Shown: in pieces, positions 8,073 to 17,053 of the stretch | Layout of the letters: each line of letters begins with the position of its first letter | How positions within the stretch are numbered: position 1 is the first letter of the stretch | Source of the DNA: Rhodovarius crocodyli | GTDB taxonomy: Bacteria; Pseudomonadota; Alphaproteobacteria; Acetobacterales; Acetobacteraceae | Direction of reading: 5' to 3' | NCBI GenBank assembly: GCA_945901085.1 | Contig: CAMDJV010000038.1 | Location: forward strand, 1 to 34,217 | Length of the DNA: 34,217 nucleotides | Made by a program: the position numbers and the translations under genes | Notes under the pieces: model-generated | Seen by the model: only the letters and a program-made list of their open reading frames with translations | Told to the model about the DNA's origin: nothing | Database searches by the model: none

Positions 8073-9632
8073 TTACACGCGCTCGAAGCGAAATCCCCAG
8101 GCGCGGGCGCCACTGGCCACCAGCGTGGTGACCTCACCGGCATCATCGCGCTCAAACCGCACATCCCACCAGGGGTCATACAGCCGGCCCGGCATATGAA
8201 ACCGGGCCAGATCCTGGCCCAGCCCCTCGATGCGAAACGGCCCCGCCTTGGCCAGCGGCCCGTCAATCCGCCAGGTGCCATCCCCCGCCAAGTGCCAGGC
8301 GGTGTCCAGATCGGCACAGTGAAACCGCCCGGCCAAATCCGGCCCCGGCCCCGGCTCCACCCGCCTCAACCGGCTGCTATGGCCGGCATCGCCATGCAGC
8401 ACATGGCCGCCATCACGGGCTTCCAGTGCGAAGCGGAAGCCCCCGCGCAGCGCATGCAGCCGGCCATCCTGGCGCGGGCCCAGGGCAAAGGCCACGCCAT
8501 GCTGCCGCGCCATCGGCCGCCCGGCCTCATCCAGCCAAAGGTCGAGCGACACGCCCTCCTCGGTCACATGGCAACCGCTGGGCAGCGGCAGCGCCGCCAC
8601 CGGGTGTAGCACCGGCTCGGCCTCCAGCGCCGCCTCCAGCACCGCCATGCCCATCGCCCCGGCATCCAGCCCGCCATGATTGGTGATGACAATCACCGTC
8701 AGCCGCCGCGCCGGCACGCGCATGAAGGCGGTCTTGAAGCCAGGCCACAGCCCGCCATGCGAGACCAGCTTCAACCCGCGCCAGTCATCCACCTCCACAC
8801 CCCGGGCGTAGCTATTCATGGTGCCATTGGTGAAAGGCGCCAGCACCTCCATCTGCGGCTCCAGCACGCCCCCGCCCAGCAGGTTCAGGCTCAGCGCCCG
8901 GGCCCAGAGGGCGAGGTCCTCCACGCCCGAGACCATGCCCCCCTCCCCGCCCAGCGCAAAGCCATGCCCGGCACGAACAAATCCATCCCCGCTGGGCATA
9001 TAGCCCGTGGCCAGCCCCTCAACCGGGGTCATCACATCGGGGGTGTGGCAGGTGCGCGTCATCCCCAGCGGGCGAAAAATCCTGTCTTGCAGGAAATCCG
9101 CCAAGGCCATGCGCGATACGCGCTCTATCACCTGCCCCAGCAGCCAGAAATTGGTATTGGAATAAAGAAACCGCGCACCGGCGGGGAAATTCACCCCCTC
9201 GCTGCGGGCAATCGCCCGGTCGATCTGAGCCGCCGGCACTGAATGGCTGAGATCCACCCCGCCGGCGCGCAGCAATTCCAGCATGTCGCGCAGGCCAGCG
9301 GTGTTACGCATCAATTGGTCAAGCGTGATATGCCCGGCCCAGCCAGGCAGCCCAGGCAGGTATCGCCCCACCGGGTCACGCACCGAGAGCATGCCCTCCG
9401 CCGCCAGGATCAGGATGGCGGCACAGGTGAATTGCTTGGAGACCGAGGCGATGCGAAAGCAGGTTTGCGCCGTGATAGGCTGGCGCAATTCGATGCTGGC
9501 CATGCCCGATTGGCGGCGCAGCAGCAATTCCGCATCGCGGGCCACGCCCACCGCGACACCGGGGCCTTCGTCATGGGGAACAAGCAACAGGCCGACGCGG
9601 CGTTCAAGCCGCAACATATCCAAGTCCCGCAT
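8073..9632 (-). CDS. Serine hydrolase, D-aminopeptidase (DAP)-like
   Basis: Penicillin-recognising serine hydrolase related to class C beta-lactamases. The 519 residues have SxxK at S63-K66, YxN at Y157-N159 and HxG at H292. These spacings nearly equal those I recall for the Ochrobactrum D-aminopeptidase (520 residues; S62/K65, Y153/N155, H287), and the roughly 180 residues after the catalytic domain fit the two beta-barrel domains of that enzyme. It probably removes D-residues such as D-Ala from peptide N-termini or acts on D-amides. No signal peptide is seen, so it is likely cytoplasmic. ATG 9632 has GGGAGA six bases upstream and is preferred to the more upstream start at 9668. It is the first gene of an operon with a D-2-hydroxyacid dehydrogenase. 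A general esterase or carboxypeptidase is the alternative. Confidence 0.82.
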   Translation of the reverse strand: MRDLDMLRLERRVGLLLVPHDEGPGVAVGVARDAELLLRRQSGMASIELRQPITAQTCFRIASVSKQFTCAAILILAAEGMLSVRDPVGRYLPGLPGWAGHITLDQLMRNTAGLRDMLELLRAGGVDLSHSVPAAQIDRAIARSEGVNFPAGARFLYSNTNFWLLGQVIERVSRMALADFLQDRIFRPLGMTRTCHTPDVMTPVEGLATGYMPSGDGFVRAGHGFALGGEGGMVSGVEDLALWARALSLNLLGGGVLEPQMEVLAPFTNGTMNSYARGVEVDDWRGLKLVSHGGLWPGFKTAFMRVPARRLTVIVITNHGGLDAGAMGMAVLEAALEAEPVLHPVAALPLPSGCHVTEEGVSLDLWLDEAGRPMARQHGVAFALGPRQDGRLHALRGGFRFALEARDGGHVLHGDAGHSSRLRRVEPGPGPDLAGRFHCADLDTAWHLAGDGTWRIDGPLAKAGPFRIEGLGQDLARFHMPGRLYDPWWDVRFERDDAGEVTTLVASGARAWGFRFERV

Positions 9633-9710
9633 GTGAAGTCTCCCGATAACGCGAGTGAAGCACGGCACGGGGTTTAAGGCTATGGCATTGATCGTATTGC
9701 GCCCGGAACG

Positions 9711-9908
9711 TCAGGCGATGATATCGGGCACCAGTTTGCGCTCGATCCAGGTGATCTCGTCACGCAGTTTCAGCTTGCGCTTCTTCAGCCGCTGCAATTG
9801 CAACTGGTCCACGATTGAATCGCCCATCCGGAAGATCACCGTGTCGAGATCACGATGTTCGCTGCGCAGTTCGTGCAGCCGGCGCAGCAGATTCTCTTGA
9901 TCTTCCAA
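9711..9908 (-). CDS. YdcH-family small protein (DUF465)
   Basis: A 65-residue charged protein predicted as one long helical hairpin, with LRRLHELRSEHRDLD and the basic LQRLKKRKLKLRDEI segment characteristic of DUF465/YdcH proteins. Its function is not established; small coiled-coil proteins of this family are widespread in proteobacteria. The start appears to be TTG at 9908 with GGGGAT about six bases upstream. It lies 83 bp after ispG and 78 bp before the D-aminopeptidase-like gene on the same strand. Confidence 0.85.
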   Translation of the reverse strand: MEDQENLLRRLHELRSEHRDLDTVIFRMGDSIVDQLQLQRLKKRKLKLRDEITWIERKLVPDIIA

Positions 9909-9991
9909 ATTACATCCCCGATCCGACCGGTCAGATAATCGATCGGCCGGCGGTTACAACGAAAACGTCATAAAGGCGAGGGCGCATCGCC

Positions 9992-11107
9992 TCAGACCGC
10001 CTCGCTCTCGGCCAGCGCATTCTGGGCGAGTTTTTCCTCCACCAGCTTCACCAGGTGCTCCACCATCTCATCGCTTGAGGTGGTGTGGCTCTGCTTACCG
10101 GCGGCATAGACCATGTGGCGGCCAGCGCCGCCGCCGGTCAGGCCGATATCGGTCATCAGCGCCTCGCCCGGACCATTCACCACGCAGCCGATGATGCTCA
10201 GCGTCAGCGGCGCGGTGATATGGGCGAGCCTGTCCTCGAGCTTCTGCACCGTGCGGATGACATCGAAGCCCTGCCGGGCGCAGGAGGGGCAGGAGATGAC
10301 CTTTACCCCGCGGTTGCGCAGGTTGAGGGCTTTCAGAAGCTCCCAGCCCACCTTCACCTCCTCCTCCGGCTCGGCCGAGAGGGAGACGCGCAGCGTATCG
10401 CCAATGCCGGCCCAAAGCAGGTTGCCCAGGCCGATGGCCGATTTTACCGTGCCGGTGCGCAAGCCCCCGGCCTCGGTGATGCCGATATGCAGCGGGTGGT
10501 CGCATTGGTCGGCCAGCTGCTGATAGGCCGCCACCGCCAGGAACACGTCGGACGCCTTCACGCTGATCTTGAACTCGTGGAAATCATTCTGCAGCAGATG
10601 ATCGGCATGCCACAGCGCGCTTTCCACCAGCGCATCAGGGTTAGGTTCGCCGTATTTCTCCAGCAGATGCTTCTCCAGCGAGCCGGCATTGACGCCAATG
10701 CGGATGGAGCAGCCATGGTCCCGCGCCGCCTGGATAACCTCTTTCACCCGCTCGGCGGAGCCGATATTGCCCGGGTTGATGCGCAGGCAGGCGGCGCCAG
10801 CCTGGGCTGCCTCGATGGCGCGTTTATAGTGGAAATGGATATCCGCCACGATGGGGACATTCACCTCGCGCACGATCTCGGCCAGGGCCGCCGTGCTCTC
10901 CTCATCGGGGCAACTGACCCGCACGATGTCCACCCCGGCCATCTCGGCCAGGCGAATCTGGGCAATGGTGGCCGCCGCGTCCGAGGTGAGGGTATTGGTC
11001 ATGGTCTGCACGGAGATCGGCGCATCGCCACCCACCGGCACCCGCCCGACATGAATCTGGCGCGATTTGCGGCGCTCGATATGCTGATAGGGCCTGTAGC
11101 TGCTCAT
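9992..11107 (-). CDS. ispG: 4-hydroxy-3-methylbut-2-enyl diphosphate synthase (flavodoxin)
   Basis: Cytoplasmic [4Fe-4S] enzyme of the MEP isoprenoid pathway, reducing methylerythritol cyclodiphosphate to HMBPP. The 371 residues contain an N-terminal TIM barrel ([14 protein letters not shown], then [10 protein letters not shown] and [10 protein letters not shown]) and a C-terminal Fe-S domain with C273 and C276 in CPSC, C308 in [12 protein letters not shown] and the following Glu. This is the compact bacterial form without the plant-type insert. ATG 11107 has AGGAG seven bases upstream. It follows rodZ by 63 bp on the same strand; rodZ-ispG adjacency is common in proteobacteria, which supports both calls. 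Confidence 0.97.
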   Translation of the reverse strand: MSSYRPYQHIERRKSRQIHVGRVPVGGDAPISVQTMTNTLTSDAAATIAQIRLAEMAGVDIVRVSCPDEESTAALAEIVREVNVPIVADIHFHYKRAIEAAQAGAACLRINPGNIGSAERVKEVIQAARDHGCSIRIGVNAGSLEKHLLEKYGEPNPDALVESALWHADHLLQNDFHEFKISVKASDVFLAVAAYQQLADQCDHPLHIGITEAGGLRTGTVKSAIGLGNLLWAGIGDTLRVSLSAEPEEEVKVGWELLKALNLRNRGVKVISCPSCARQGFDVIRTVQKLEDRLAHITAPLTLSIIGCVVNGPGEALMTDIGLTGGGAGRHMVYAAGKQSHTTSSDEMVEHLVKLVEEKLAQNALAESEAV

Positions 11108-11170
11108 CAAGACGCTCCTGAAGTCCGGGCCGCGCGGTGCGGCCCAGGGCATTTGGTCGCCGCGATCATA

Positions 11171-12400
11171 TCAAGCCTGGGTGGGGGCAGCATAGGGGCT
11201 GTCTGCCCCCCCCCAGGGTTCAGCGCGGCGCCGCCGGCGCGGGGGTGGGGGGCGTGGCGCCCTGAGGCCGCGGCGGCGAGGTGCTGGCTGGCCCCGGCGT
11301 GGAGGGCCCTGAGGTGGCGGGCCCAGGCGCGGCCGAATTGGGCGCGGCCGTATTGGGCGCGGTGGCGCCCTGGGCCGTGCCGGCGCAGTGTTGGCCGGAG
11401 CCGGCGTGGTTGGAGCCGAGCCGGGGGCGGCCGGCGTGCTGGCCGAGGGCGTGGTGGTTGAGGGCGTGGGCGGCGTTGTGGTCGCCGCCGGCGTGGGACG
11501 TACCGGCTGGGTGTGGCGCTGCATCACATTGTCGAGTTGCAGAATTTGCCTTCCGGGTGTGGTGTTCAGCAAGCCAGCCGTGACCTGGCCATCGATGAGC
11601 AGCTCCACCGCCGGCGCGATGGCGATATTGGCGGAAAGCCCCGGCTGGTTGGGCGGGGTGAAGCTCTCGCCGGCGCGGAATACCCGGGCGACGATGGGGG
11701 CTGCGCCCTGGTTGCTGGAGCGCACCTGCACCCAGCTCTCGGCCTTGAAGCGGAGCGTGATGCGGCTGACATCGGTGGGCGAGAGCACCACCGGCGGCGG
11801 CGGCGGGGTTGGCACCACGATGGGCACCTGCACCGGCGTGGGCAGGGTGACGGTGGAGGTGGGCAGCGCATTGCCACTGGCAGCAAGGCCCGGCACCGCC
11901 AGGGGTGGCGGCTCCGCCGCGGTGCCTTCACGCGCGGCGCGCTCAAGCCGGGGCGGCACGGCGGGGATGGCATCCACCGTGCGATTCGACGGGCTGGACC
12001 AGTTTGACCAGCCAATATAGGCGCCAATGGCCAGCACCGCGCCCACCAGCACCAGGATTCCGGTGGGCATGCCGCGCTCGGGCACGGGCTCAGGGAAGAT
12101 CAGGTCATGCCGCCGGGGCACAGCCGGGCCCGCACTGTCGCGGAAGCGGCGGACCATCTCATCGGCATCCAGCCCCAGCGCATTGGCGTAGTTGCGCACG
12201 AAGCCCCAGGCATAGGCCGGGCTGGGCAGGTCGCGCATGCGGCCTTCTTCGAGGGCGACGAGATAGACGCGGCGGATGCGCAGCGCCTGGCTCATATCCT
12301 GAATGGAGAGACCTGAGGCTTCTCGCGCGTCGCGCAGCTCCTCACCAACACGCGCGGCATCAGCGCTAGGCGGGGCCTCGGCTCGATCGAAGCGTTTCAT
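11171..12400 (-). CDS. rodZ: RodZ-like HTH/transmembrane protein, probable C-terminal frameshift
   Basis: Cytoskeletal membrane protein that in known cases links MreB to the cell-wall elongation machinery. Seen in order from ATG 12400: a cytoplasmic helix-turn-helix domain of the HTH_25 type (about 18-85, with LSIQDMSQALRIRRVYLVALEEG), one membrane segment (about 112-133), a Pro/Thr-rich linker, then a periplasmic DUF4115-like domain (VSRITLRFKAESWVQVRS to GRQILQLDNV). The tail is Ala/Pro/Thr-rich up to about residue 340, then abruptly becomes Arg/Pro-rich with rare codons (AGG, ATA) to the stop at 11171. Another frame from about 11390 continues the Ala/Pro/Thr/Ser composition and stops at 11220-11222. 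A single missing base near 11376-11392 would explain this. The head and core are sound; only the last 50-70 residues are in doubt. Confidence 0.88.
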   Translation of the reverse strand: MKRFDRAEAPPSADAARVGEELRDAREASGLSIQDMSQALRIRRVYLVALEEGRMRDLPSPAYAWGFVRNYANALGLDADEMVRRFRDSAGPAVPRRHDLIFPEPVPERGMPTGILVLVGAVLAIGAYIGWSNWSSPSNRTVDAIPAVPPRLERAAREGTAAEPPPLAVPGLAASGNALPTSTVTLPTPVQVPIVVPTPPPPPVVLSPTDVSRITLRFKAESWVQVRSSNQGAAPIVARVFRAGESFTPPNQPGLSANIAIAPAVELLIDGQVTAGLLNTTPGRQILQLDNVMQRHTQPVRPTPAATTTPPTPSTTTPSASTPAAPGSAPTTPAPANTAPARPRAPPRPIRPRPIRPRLGPPPQGPPRRGQPAPRRRGLRAPRPPPPRRRRRAEPWGGADSPYAAPTQA

Positions 12401-12469
12401 GGTGAATGACACAGCGCCATGTAGCCTATGCCGCACTGCGGAAGGAAGGGGGCTCGGACAGGGATTGGT

Positions 12470-13477
12470 TCATGCGCCCGCCCGTGCGGCCAGAGCAGCC
12501 TCGGCCTGGGCGATGATTTCGGCGATGATCTCGGCCACTGGCTGTTCACGCGTGACCATGCCAACGGATTGGCCGGCCATGAGGCTGCCATTCTGCACAT
12601 CGCCCTCGACCACCGCGCGGCGCAGCGCGCCGGCCCAGAAATGCTCGATATCGAGCTGGGCGGCCTCTTTCGTCAGTTCGCCGGACTGAAACCGCGCCAG
12701 GGTCTCGGCCTGGTGGCGGATAAAGCGCTGGCTGCCTTCGTTCTTCAGCGCGCGCACCGGGATGACGGGGAAATTCTCGTCGAGCTGCACGGTGGGCACG
12801 GCATCGCGCGCCGAGGCGCGGAAGAAGGCCTTCTTGAAGTTTTCATGCGCGATGCTCTCGGCGGCGCAGGCGAAGCGGGTGCCCATCTGCACGCCGGCAG
12901 CGCCCATTTCCAGATAAGCCAGCATGGCCTCACCCCGGCCGATGCCGCCGGCAACGAAGACCGGCACCTCGCGGATGACCGGCAAAATCTCCTGTGCGAG
13001 CACGTTGAGCGAGACCGGGCCGATATGGCCGCCGGCCTCACTGCCCTCGATCACCAACGCGTCCACATCCATGCGCACCAGCTTCTTGGCCAGGGCCACG
13101 GCGGGGGCGAAGCAGATGACCTTCATGCCGCCGGCCTTGGCGGCCAGGATGGCCTCACGCGGCGGAATGCCGCCGGCGAAGACCAGCACCGGCACCTTGT
13201 GGCCGATGCAGACATCGACGAGTTCCATCAACTGCGGGTGCATGGTGATGAGGTTCACGCCGAAGGGGGCATGGGCGAGTGCCTTGGTGGCGGTGATCTC
13301 CTCATCGAGCCGCGTGGGCTGCATCGCACCACAGGCGATGACGCCGAAGGCGCCGGCATTGGACAGGGCCGCCACCAGATTGCGCTCGGAAATCCAGCTC
13401 ATGGCGCCGCCCAGAATGCCGTAGCGTGCACCCAGCACAGCGGCGCCACGCGCCATCAGGCCATCGAGGGCGCTCAT
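12470..13477 (-). CDS. Nitronate monooxygenase-like flavoprotein (NMO/NPD family)
   Basis: FMN-dependent TIM-barrel oxidoreductase of 335 residues. Members oxidise alkyl nitronates such as propionate 3-nitronate, and relatives include the FabK enoyl-ACP reductase. Marks are the N-terminal GGAMSWISERNLVAALSNAG, the GSEAGGHIG loop (145-153) with its conserved H151, and VFVAGGIGRGEAMLAYLEMGAAGVQMGT, which binds the FMN phosphate. Its ATG overlaps the lysC stop in an ATGA, so the two are translationally coupled. No metabolic link between an NMO and aspartate kinase is established. FabK cannot be strictly excluded, but nothing here, such as other fab genes, supports it. Confidence 0.85.
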   Translation of the reverse strand: MSALDGLMARGAAVLGARYGILGGAMSWISERNLVAALSNAGAFGVIACGAMQPTRLDEEITATKALAHAPFGVNLITMHPQLMELVDVCIGHKVPVLVFAGGIPPREAILAAKAGGMKVICFAPAVALAKKLVRMDVDALVIEGSEAGGHIGPVSLNVLAQEILPVIREVPVFVAGGIGRGEAMLAYLEMGAAGVQMGTRFACAAESIAHENFKKAFFRASARDAVPTVQLDENFPVIPVRALKNEGSQRFIRHQAETLARFQSGELTKEAAQLDIEHFWAGALRRAVVEGDVQNGSLMAGQSVGMVTREQPVAEIIAEIIAQAEAALAARAGA

Positions 13478-14718
13478 TGGCCTTCACCGGCCGCGGGAGG
13501 CTCGTCGCCATCGAGGCCAAAGCAGGTGTGCAGAGCGCGTACCGCCAATTCCTTGTATTCGGCGGCGACCAGGACACTGACCTTGATCTCGCTGGTGGAG
13601 ATGACCTGGATGTTGATGTTGCGCTCGCTCAGCGCCTTGAACATCCGCGCCGCCACGCCGGCATGGCTGCGCATGCCGATGCCGACCACGGAGATTTTTG
13701 CGACAGCCGGATCGGTCAGGACTTCCTGGTAGCCCAGGGCTTCGCGGACATCTTCGAGCGCCACGCGGGCCTGCGCCAAATCGCCCCGGCCGACCGTGAA
13801 GGTCATGTCGGTGGTGCCATCGGCGCCTAGATTCTGCACGATCATGTCAACATTGACATGCGCCTCGGCCAGGCGGCCGAAGAGGATGGCGGCGACACCT
13901 GGCCGGTCGGCCACACGCCGCAGCGTCACCTTCGCGTCATCCACCGAATAGGCCACACCGGAGACCACCAGCTTTTCCACGATCTCATCCTCTCCAACGA
14001 CCAGCGAACCTGGCTTGTCTGCGAAACTGCTCAATACCTGAATGCGCACGCCATGCTTCATCGCCATTTCGACGCTGCGGGTCTGCAGCACTTTGGCACC
14101 GACCGAGGCGAGTTCCAGCATTTCCTCGAAGGAAATCTTTTCCAGCTTTCTGGCCCGCGGGACCACACGCGGGTCGGTGGTGTAGATGCCATCCACATCG
14201 GTGTAGATGTCGCAGCGATCGGCCTTGATGGCGGCTGCGATGGCGACCGCCGAGAGATCACTGCCGCCACGGCCCAGCGTGGTGACGCGGCCATCGGCGC
14301 TCACTCCCTGGAAGCCGGCGATGATGGGCGTCTCGCCCCGGGCCATGGCGGCGAGGAGTTTTTGGCCATCGATGCTGTCCACCCGGGCCTTGGAATGGGC
14401 GTCATCGCTCAGGATGGGGATCTGCCAGCCCTGCCAGGAGCGCGCGGGCGTGCCCAGGCTTTGCAGGGCGATGGCCAGGAGGCCGATCGTCACCTGCTCA
14501 CCGGTGGCGACCACCACATCATATTCGGCGGTGTCATGCAGCGGGTTGAGGTCGTTGCACAGCTTCACCAGATGATTGGTGGTGCCGGACATGGCGGAGA
14601 CCACCACGGCGACCTCATTGCCGGCGTCACGCTGTTTTTTTACCAGCCTCGCCACATTGCGGATGCGGTCTAGGTCTGCGACGGATGTTCCGCCGAATTT
14701 CATCACGATCTTTGGCAT
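13474..14718 (-). CDS. lysC: Aspartate kinase
   Basis: Phosphorylates L-aspartate, the first step to lysine, threonine, methionine and diaminopimelate. The 414 residues carry the kinase domain starting with KFGGTSV (7-13), then [25 protein letters not shown] and [13 protein letters not shown], and two C-terminal ACT domains (from about residue 265) that usually mediate feedback inhibition. The length fits the lysine- and threonine-sensitive type found in alphaproteobacteria. The start at 14718 is 53 bp from the divergent ubiG start, an arrangement common in alphaproteobacteria. I see no lysine riboswitch; the gap is too short for one. Confidence 0.97.
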   Translation of the reverse strand: MPKIVMKFGGTSVADLDRIRNVARLVKKQRDAGNEVAVVVSAMSGTTNHLVKLCNDLNPLHDTAEYDVVVATGEQVTIGLLAIALQSLGTPARSWQGWQIPILSDDAHSKARVDSIDGQKLLAAMARGETPIIAGFQGVSADGRVTTLGRGGSDLSAVAIAAAIKADRCDIYTDVDGIYTTDPRVVPRARKLEKISFEEMLELASVGAKVLQTRSVEMAMKHGVRIQVLSSFADKPGSLVVGEDEIVEKLVVSGVAYSVDDAKVTLRRVADRPGVAAILFGRLAEAHVNVDMIVQNLGADGTTDMTFTVGRGDLAQARVALEDVREALGYQEVLTDPAVAKISVVGIGMRSHAGVAARMFKALSERNINIQVISTSEIKVSVLVAAEYKELAVRALHTCFGLDGDEPPAAGEGQ

Positions 14719-14771
14719 GATCTCAGGATCGGTCCAGGGTGGGCCGCTCCCTTAAAGGCAGCACAGGACGC

Positions 14772-15458
14772 ATGCAAGGCACGGTCATTCCCTCGGAAAT
14801 CGCCAAATTCGACGGGCTCGCGGCTGAATGGTGGGACCCGCGTGGCCCGATGGGCCCGCTGCACGCGATGAATCCGGCCCGCACGGGGTGGATTTTGCAG
14901 CGGATGGAGGGGCAGAGGGTGCTCGATATCGGCTGCGGCGCTGGGCTGGCGAGCGAGGCGCTGGCCCGCGCCGGCAAGGATGTGGTGGGGCTGGACCGTG
15001 CGGCGGCCGCACTCGCCGCCGCGCGCGCCCATGCGGCGGCGGGGGGGCTGGCCATTGATTATCGGCAGGGCGGCGTGGAGCAGGTGGCTGATTTGCCGCT
15101 TTTTGACGCCGTGGTGGCGCTGGAGGTGGTGGAGCATGTGGCCGATGTGCAGGAATTTCTAGCCGATGCGCTCTCGGTTCTGCGGCCGGGGGGGCGGTTG
15201 TTTCTCTCCACCTTGAACCGCACGCCGAAGAGCCTGCTGGTGGCGAAATTCGGCGCGGAATATGTGGCGAGGCTGCTGCCGGTGGGCACGCATGATTGGA
15301 AGCGGTTTCTCAAACCGGCGGAATTGGCGGCGCATGCCCGGGCGGTGGGAGCGCTGGTGACCGATATCGCCGGGATGGCGCCGATGGCTGGGATTGGCGA
15401 TTGGGCCATCGGCCGCGATGTCGGGCAGAATTATATCGCCATGGCGATCAAGGGTTAG
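14772..15458 (+). CDS. ubiG: Ubiquinone biosynthesis O-methyltransferase
   Basis: SAM-dependent methyltransferase that performs both O-methylations in ubiquinone synthesis. The 228 residues from ATG 14772 open with the UbiG signature around EIAKFDGLAAEWWDPRGPM, followed by motif I VLDIGCGAG (50-58), the acidic motif GLDRAAAA, and VALEVVEHVADVQEF with VLRPGGRLFLSTLNRT. An in-frame GTG at 14739 would add 11 residues absent from the family. The end overlaps the stop of the convergent M81 gene by 11 bp. Confidence 0.95.
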   Translation: MQGTVIPSEIAKFDGLAAEWWDPRGPMGPLHAMNPARTGWILQRMEGQRVLDIGCGAGLASEALARAGKDVVGLDRAAAALAAARAHAAAGGLAIDYRQGGVEQVADLPLFDAVVALEVVEHVADVQEFLADALSVLRPGGRLFLSTLNRTPKSLLVAKFGAEYVARLLPVGTHDWKRFLKPAELAAHARAVGALVTDIAGMAPMAGIGDWAIGRDVGQNYIAMAIKG

Positions 15459-16932
15459 GGTCTATTGGGAAGACCGGGCGGGGCAGGCGCTTCCAGGCGA
15501 AGCGGCTGAGCACCGGGCTGGTCAGGCCTGGGGCGTCGACTTCGAGGATGCGCTCATTGGGGGCGAATTCGGCGAAACCGGCGCGGAAATGGCCGCGGCT
15601 TTTCAGCACCACGACGCGCGCGGCGGCGATGTCGATGCCGTGCATCTCCAGCGTGCGGGGCTCATGGCATTGCCGGCGCAGGCTGATGACCACCACCTCC
15701 AGGCCGCTGCCCTCCAGCGTCAGCCTTGCGGCGGGGCCTAGGTTGAATTGGCGGCCGGCCATATTGCCGCGGCGGCCTTGGCCCTTTCCGTCGGTCAGCA
15801 TGGTCACCCGGGCGCGGGCGGTTAAGGGGAGGCTGAATTCGCTGGGGTCTCGGTTGAAGCGGGCCTCGAAAAGCGCGCCTTCGCCCAGGGCATGCGCCTC
15901 GGCGGCCAGGGCGGGGTCGACGAAAAGGCCCAGCACCACGGAGGGGATGGCGGCCTCGTGCAGGGCCTGGAGCAGCCAGGCGGTGTTGCCCCGGCCGCCG
16001 CCGCCGGGATTGTCGGCCACATCGGCGAGGATGAGGGTCTGGCTGGTGGTTTTGGCGCGGGTGAGGGCTGCGTCCAGGCTGGTGAGATTGGCGACGTAGC
16101 GGTGGCGCTCATTCCAGGCGCGGCTGGCCAGTTGCTCGACGGCGGCATCGGCTGCCGCCTGGCTGCGTGCTGTGGCGCTGACCGTCATGCCGCATTTGGG
16201 CAGGTCGCTGAAGACGAAGCCGCCGGTCACGCTGGCATTGAGGACTTCGCCGCCCATCAGCGCCTCGGCGTCACGGATGAGGTCGGCATAGGGGCCCTCG
16301 GCGGTCAGCAGGGTGACGGAGGGGGGCGTGATGGCCAGGCGGCGGAAGGCCTTGAAGACCCGGGTGCCGCTGAGCAGCAGGCGCAGCATATCGGCGGCCT
16401 CGGCGGCGCGGGCGGCCATGTCGATATGGGGGTTGGTGCGATAGGCGATCAGGCTATCGCAGGCGGCGACCAGGCGCTCGCTCACATTGCAGTGAAGGTC
16501 ATGGGTGACCACGATGGGCACGCGCGGGCCGACCACGGCGCGAATCATGGCGAGGAGGCTGCCATCGCTATCCTCATCGCCGGTGGCGCTGCTGGCACCG
16601 TGGCTGGCGACATAGACGGCATCGAGCGGCAGGGCGGCGAGCAGCCCGCTGCGCGCGGCGTCGAGCATGCGCAGGAACAGCGCCTGGTCGATCGGCCCGC
16701 CCGGCGGGGCGGCCCAGATGGCGATGGGTTGTGGGGCCCAGGGGCCGGTTTCGTCCATGCGGCGATAGAAGCCGGCCATTTCGGCGGGGAGATGTGAGGT
16801 CTCGGCCCGGGCAAGGCGGGTGATGGTCTCGCCCTCTTCCCAGCATTGGGCGCGGAAATCCGCCTCCACCGTGGGCGGCGCGAAGGCATTGGCCTCCAGA
16901 TGCAGCCCCAGAATTCCGACCCTTGGCACCAT
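15448..16932 (-). CDS. M81 family metallopeptidase (MlrC-like)
   Basis: Protein of 494 residues in the MlrC/DUF1485 family, named for microcystinase C of sphingomonads, which opens linearised microcystin products; most members act on unknown small peptides or amides. The family's metal ligands appear at D145 and H147 (THDLHCNVS) and H169 (NPHIDMAARA), with the same spacing I recall for MlrC (D167, H169, H191). VASHGASSATGDEDSDG (about 108-124) and DVADNPGGGGRGNT are further family blocks. ATG 16932 follows a G5 run eight bases upstream. No signal peptide is seen. It is divergent from the AstE-like gene across 121 bp. Family members often sit beside peptide transporters, which are absent here, so the substrate is unknown. 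Confidence 0.88.
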   Translation of the reverse strand: MVPRVGILGLHLEANAFAPPTVEADFRAQCWEEGETITRLARAETSHLPAEMAGFYRRMDETGPWAPQPIAIWAAPPGGPIDQALFLRMLDAARSGLLAALPLDAVYVASHGASSATGDEDSDGSLLAMIRAVVGPRVPIVVTHDLHCNVSERLVAACDSLIAYRTNPHIDMAARAAEAADMLRLLLSGTRVFKAFRRLAITPPSVTLLTAEGPYADLIRDAEALMGGEVLNASVTGGFVFSDLPKCGMTVSATARSQAAADAAVEQLASRAWNERHRYVANLTSLDAALTRAKTTSQTLILADVADNPGGGGRGNTAWLLQALHEAAIPSVVLGLFVDPALAAEAHALGEGALFEARFNRDPSEFSLPLTARARVTMLTDGKGQGRRGNMAGRQFNLGPAARLTLEGSGLEVVVISLRRQCHEPRTLEMHGIDIAAARVVVLKSRGHFRAGFAEFAPNERILEVDAPGLTSPVLSRFAWKRLPRPVFPIDPNP

Positions 16933-17053
16933 GACCTGACCCCCAATTGCGCAGCACCGGTTCGCCATTACACTGCCCTGGAGGAAGACCAGGATCGCGC
17001 ACACTGAACCAGCCCAATACCCTGCCGAAACCTTGCCAGGAAAGCGAGACCAC

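Noticed and set aside
12470-13477. FabK enoyl-ACP reductase instead of NMO-like protein
   Set aside because: No fatty-acid synthesis genes are near and the motifs shared with FabK are common to the whole superfamily.
14719-14771. Possible lysine riboswitch ahead of lysC
   Set aside because: Only 53 bp separate lysC from divergent ubiG, too short for the riboswitch.
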